From assembly GCA_963978905.1 (NCBI GenBank), contig OZ022261.1, positions 33,712,102 through 33,776,101 of the forward strand: DNA of 64,000 nucleotides, given 5' to 3'. This DNA is from Trichostrongylus colubriformis. Taxonomy: Eukaryota; Nematoda; Chromadorea; Rhabditida; Trichostrongylidae. The translations under genes were made by a program, and so were the position numbers. This document shows, piece after piece, positions 62,801 to 64,000 of this stretch (the stretch's first letter is position 1; every line of letters begins with the position of its first letter). Below the pieces are notes generated by a model. That model ran no database searches. It saw only the letters and a program-made list of their open reading frames with translations, and was not told where the DNA came from.

Positions 62801-63244
62801 ATAGCTTGACATTGATCTGGTCGACTACCGCATTGCCCTTCGTAACAGTATTCCTGAAAAATTCGCATAATTTATGCATAATTATATAGACTGGACGGAT
62901 CGTTTTGGGGTTTTTCCCTTATGTTGATATAATATTAATCAGTTGTCTGTCGAAGAAGTGAGTTCCACTCGTGAAAGCGTTCACTACACATACAGACATG
63001 AAGATCAAGAGTAATTAAAAACATCCGAAAAAAGCACCCCGGTAAATATACTTGTGCAAACCGCAATTATCGAAGAACGCACACTTGACACAGGAAAAGG
63101 TAAACGCACATTTGTTCTTCCTGGACACAAATGCCCATTTTGAACGAAAAAATCGGCAGGACAGTCAGGTGTATCACCATTGCAGTACTCGGGCAAATCA
63201 CAAATGCCGATCGAGGAGCGGCAAACTGTTGCTCGTGGTTTCGG
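59877..63244 (-). CDS. ADAM family protein: disintegrin, Cys-rich, EGF, membrane span and cytoplasmic tail (5' part missing)
   Basis: Twelve exons in phase on the minus strand: 63244-63110, 62853-62681, 62530-62430, 62371-62262, 62074-61993, 61794-61680, 61588-61454, 61400-61305, 61044-60858, 60578-60454, 60290-60167, 60017-59877; 507 residues to the stop. Parts in order: disintegrin end (CDLPEYCNGDTPDCPADFFV), ADAM Cys-rich region (YCYEGQCGSRPDQCQAIWGP, GNCGYDV, CGRLQC), EGF (CNNVGNCHCENGFGGTACE), one membrane span (MLLLLFAIFSIAMVIVCFFY) followed by KKKR, and a long tail with SH3-ligand-like runs (KAPPPPGGRR, PVQPPPPKPPK, RPPLPAKPPE). ADAMs are type I surface proteins that shed ectodomains or bind integrins. 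The metalloprotease domain and any HExxH motif lie upstream and are not seen, so an active ADM-2-like or inactive UNC-71-like protein cannot be told apart. Confidence 0.92.
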
Positions 63245-64000
63245 CTGAAAAAAAGCTCAGTGTTCAAAGAGCTTCGAAATAGTTCACGAACTGTGCAATC
63301 CTTTCTTTTGCTGCTCGAAGGGTGCACAGGATCTTCTTGAACCAGGCCGCGTGCTTGTCAGAGGAAGCTCATGATATTTTTGAGGTTTCAAGAGCCTCTC
63401 AAATGTACTTTGCAGCCATTTGCTTCAACGGTTACACGCACTACACCATACATTTGTACAAGCGAAAAAATTTCACGACCTGATGAAGGCAACCCATTGT
63501 GGTCAACAACGCCTGGTAAGGTAAACCACGCTGACAGGACGTTTAAATACCAGTGAACGGGTTCCAGCAATGATTTGGGGTTCAATAAAGCCACCGTGTT
63601 GGTTTCCGTGACACGCTGCTAGACATAATGAAGAATGAAGCATTGGGCTCACTAGTACTTCGGAACAACTATTGGTGAGTTTAGCGGCAAGGCGCTATAG
63701 TTTACAGAATCAAACTGATTCAAAAGTGCTGCCGACCCGATCTGTGCGAATTCATCACTGTCCTAGGCGTCCGTCGAAAATCCCGAAACCTGATTTCGCT
63801 GATCTCTTGCGGGTGATATGACTGCTGTGCCTTGCTACACAAGATGTGAGTAAAGCTGTGAAAGGGTTGATTTGTCATTCACTCTATTGACGCCAACGAA
63901 ATATTGCAGTACATTAGCGCTCGTAATTTTGGGATACCCCATATAAACTTTTGAGCACCGCTTCGTGCAAATAACACGGAAGACAGAATCTCGTCACATG
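63245..64000. other. Intron or upstream DNA of the ADAM gene; possible decayed Tc/mariner-type transposase
   Basis: No further ADAM exon is recognised up to the edge. On the plus strand 63371-63620 reads in pieces as RPDEGNPLWSTTPGKVNHAD then, one frame away, MIWGSIK, which recalls the catalytic region of Tc/mariner transposases. GGGATACCCCATATAAACTT at 63931 could be a transposon end. The similarity is weak. Confidence 0.3.

Overview
This window looks like chromosomal DNA of a clade V (strongylid, hookworm-like) parasitic nematode. The protein-coding genes have nematode orthologues and are split into many small exons by introns rich in repeats. Four start codons sit a few to about 30 bases after a 3' splice-acceptor-like pyrimidine-AG, as expected for spliced-leader trans-splicing. 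The DNA between exons is packed with short palindromic transposon-like repeats and mariner relics. No bacterial operon, CRISPR array, rRNA or tRNA could be recognised by eye. The species call is an inference.

Six genes were rebuilt exon by exon with matching splice phases. Left to right they are: (1) the 5' half of a BAR-domain protein of the SH3BP1/ARHGAP17 RhoGAP type, minus strand, 310-3082, running off the left edge; (2) a KChIP-like neuronal calcium sensor, plus strand, 10137-18523, seven exons; (3) a MYRF membrane-tethered transcription factor, minus strand, 19823-26572, fourteen exons with the N-terminus unresolved; (4) nucleobindin, plus strand, 39064-45234, fifteen exons; (5) an NHR-85/E75/REV-ERB nuclear receptor, minus strand, 47061-52619, ten exons; (6) the disintegrin to cytoplasmic-tail part of an ADAM protein, minus strand, 59877-63244, running towards the right edge. 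They do not form one pathway. MYRF and NHR-85 both belong to families tied to moulting and developmental timing in C. elegans; the KChIP-like protein and nucleobindin are calcium-binding families.

The spaces between genes (3.1-10.1 kb, 18.5-19.8 kb, 26.6-39.1 kb, 45.9-47.1 kb, 52.6-59.9 kb) and the long introns hold at least eight families of inverted-repeat elements (called A to I here), several in three to five copies within 64 kb. They also hold three mariner-derived elements. Two of these are fold-backs: one built from two transposase 3' ends, nested in another palindrome inside an nhr-85 intron, and one whose two ends are both copies of a transposase 5' end.

The main points for follow-up are: the catalytic serine of the MYRF self-cleavage domain reads as cysteine; the KChIP-like protein keeps only EF-hand 2 in canonical form; a perfect 36-bp hairpin lies in a nucleobindin intron; and several coding exons need a one-base frame change, which suggests indel errors in the assembly.
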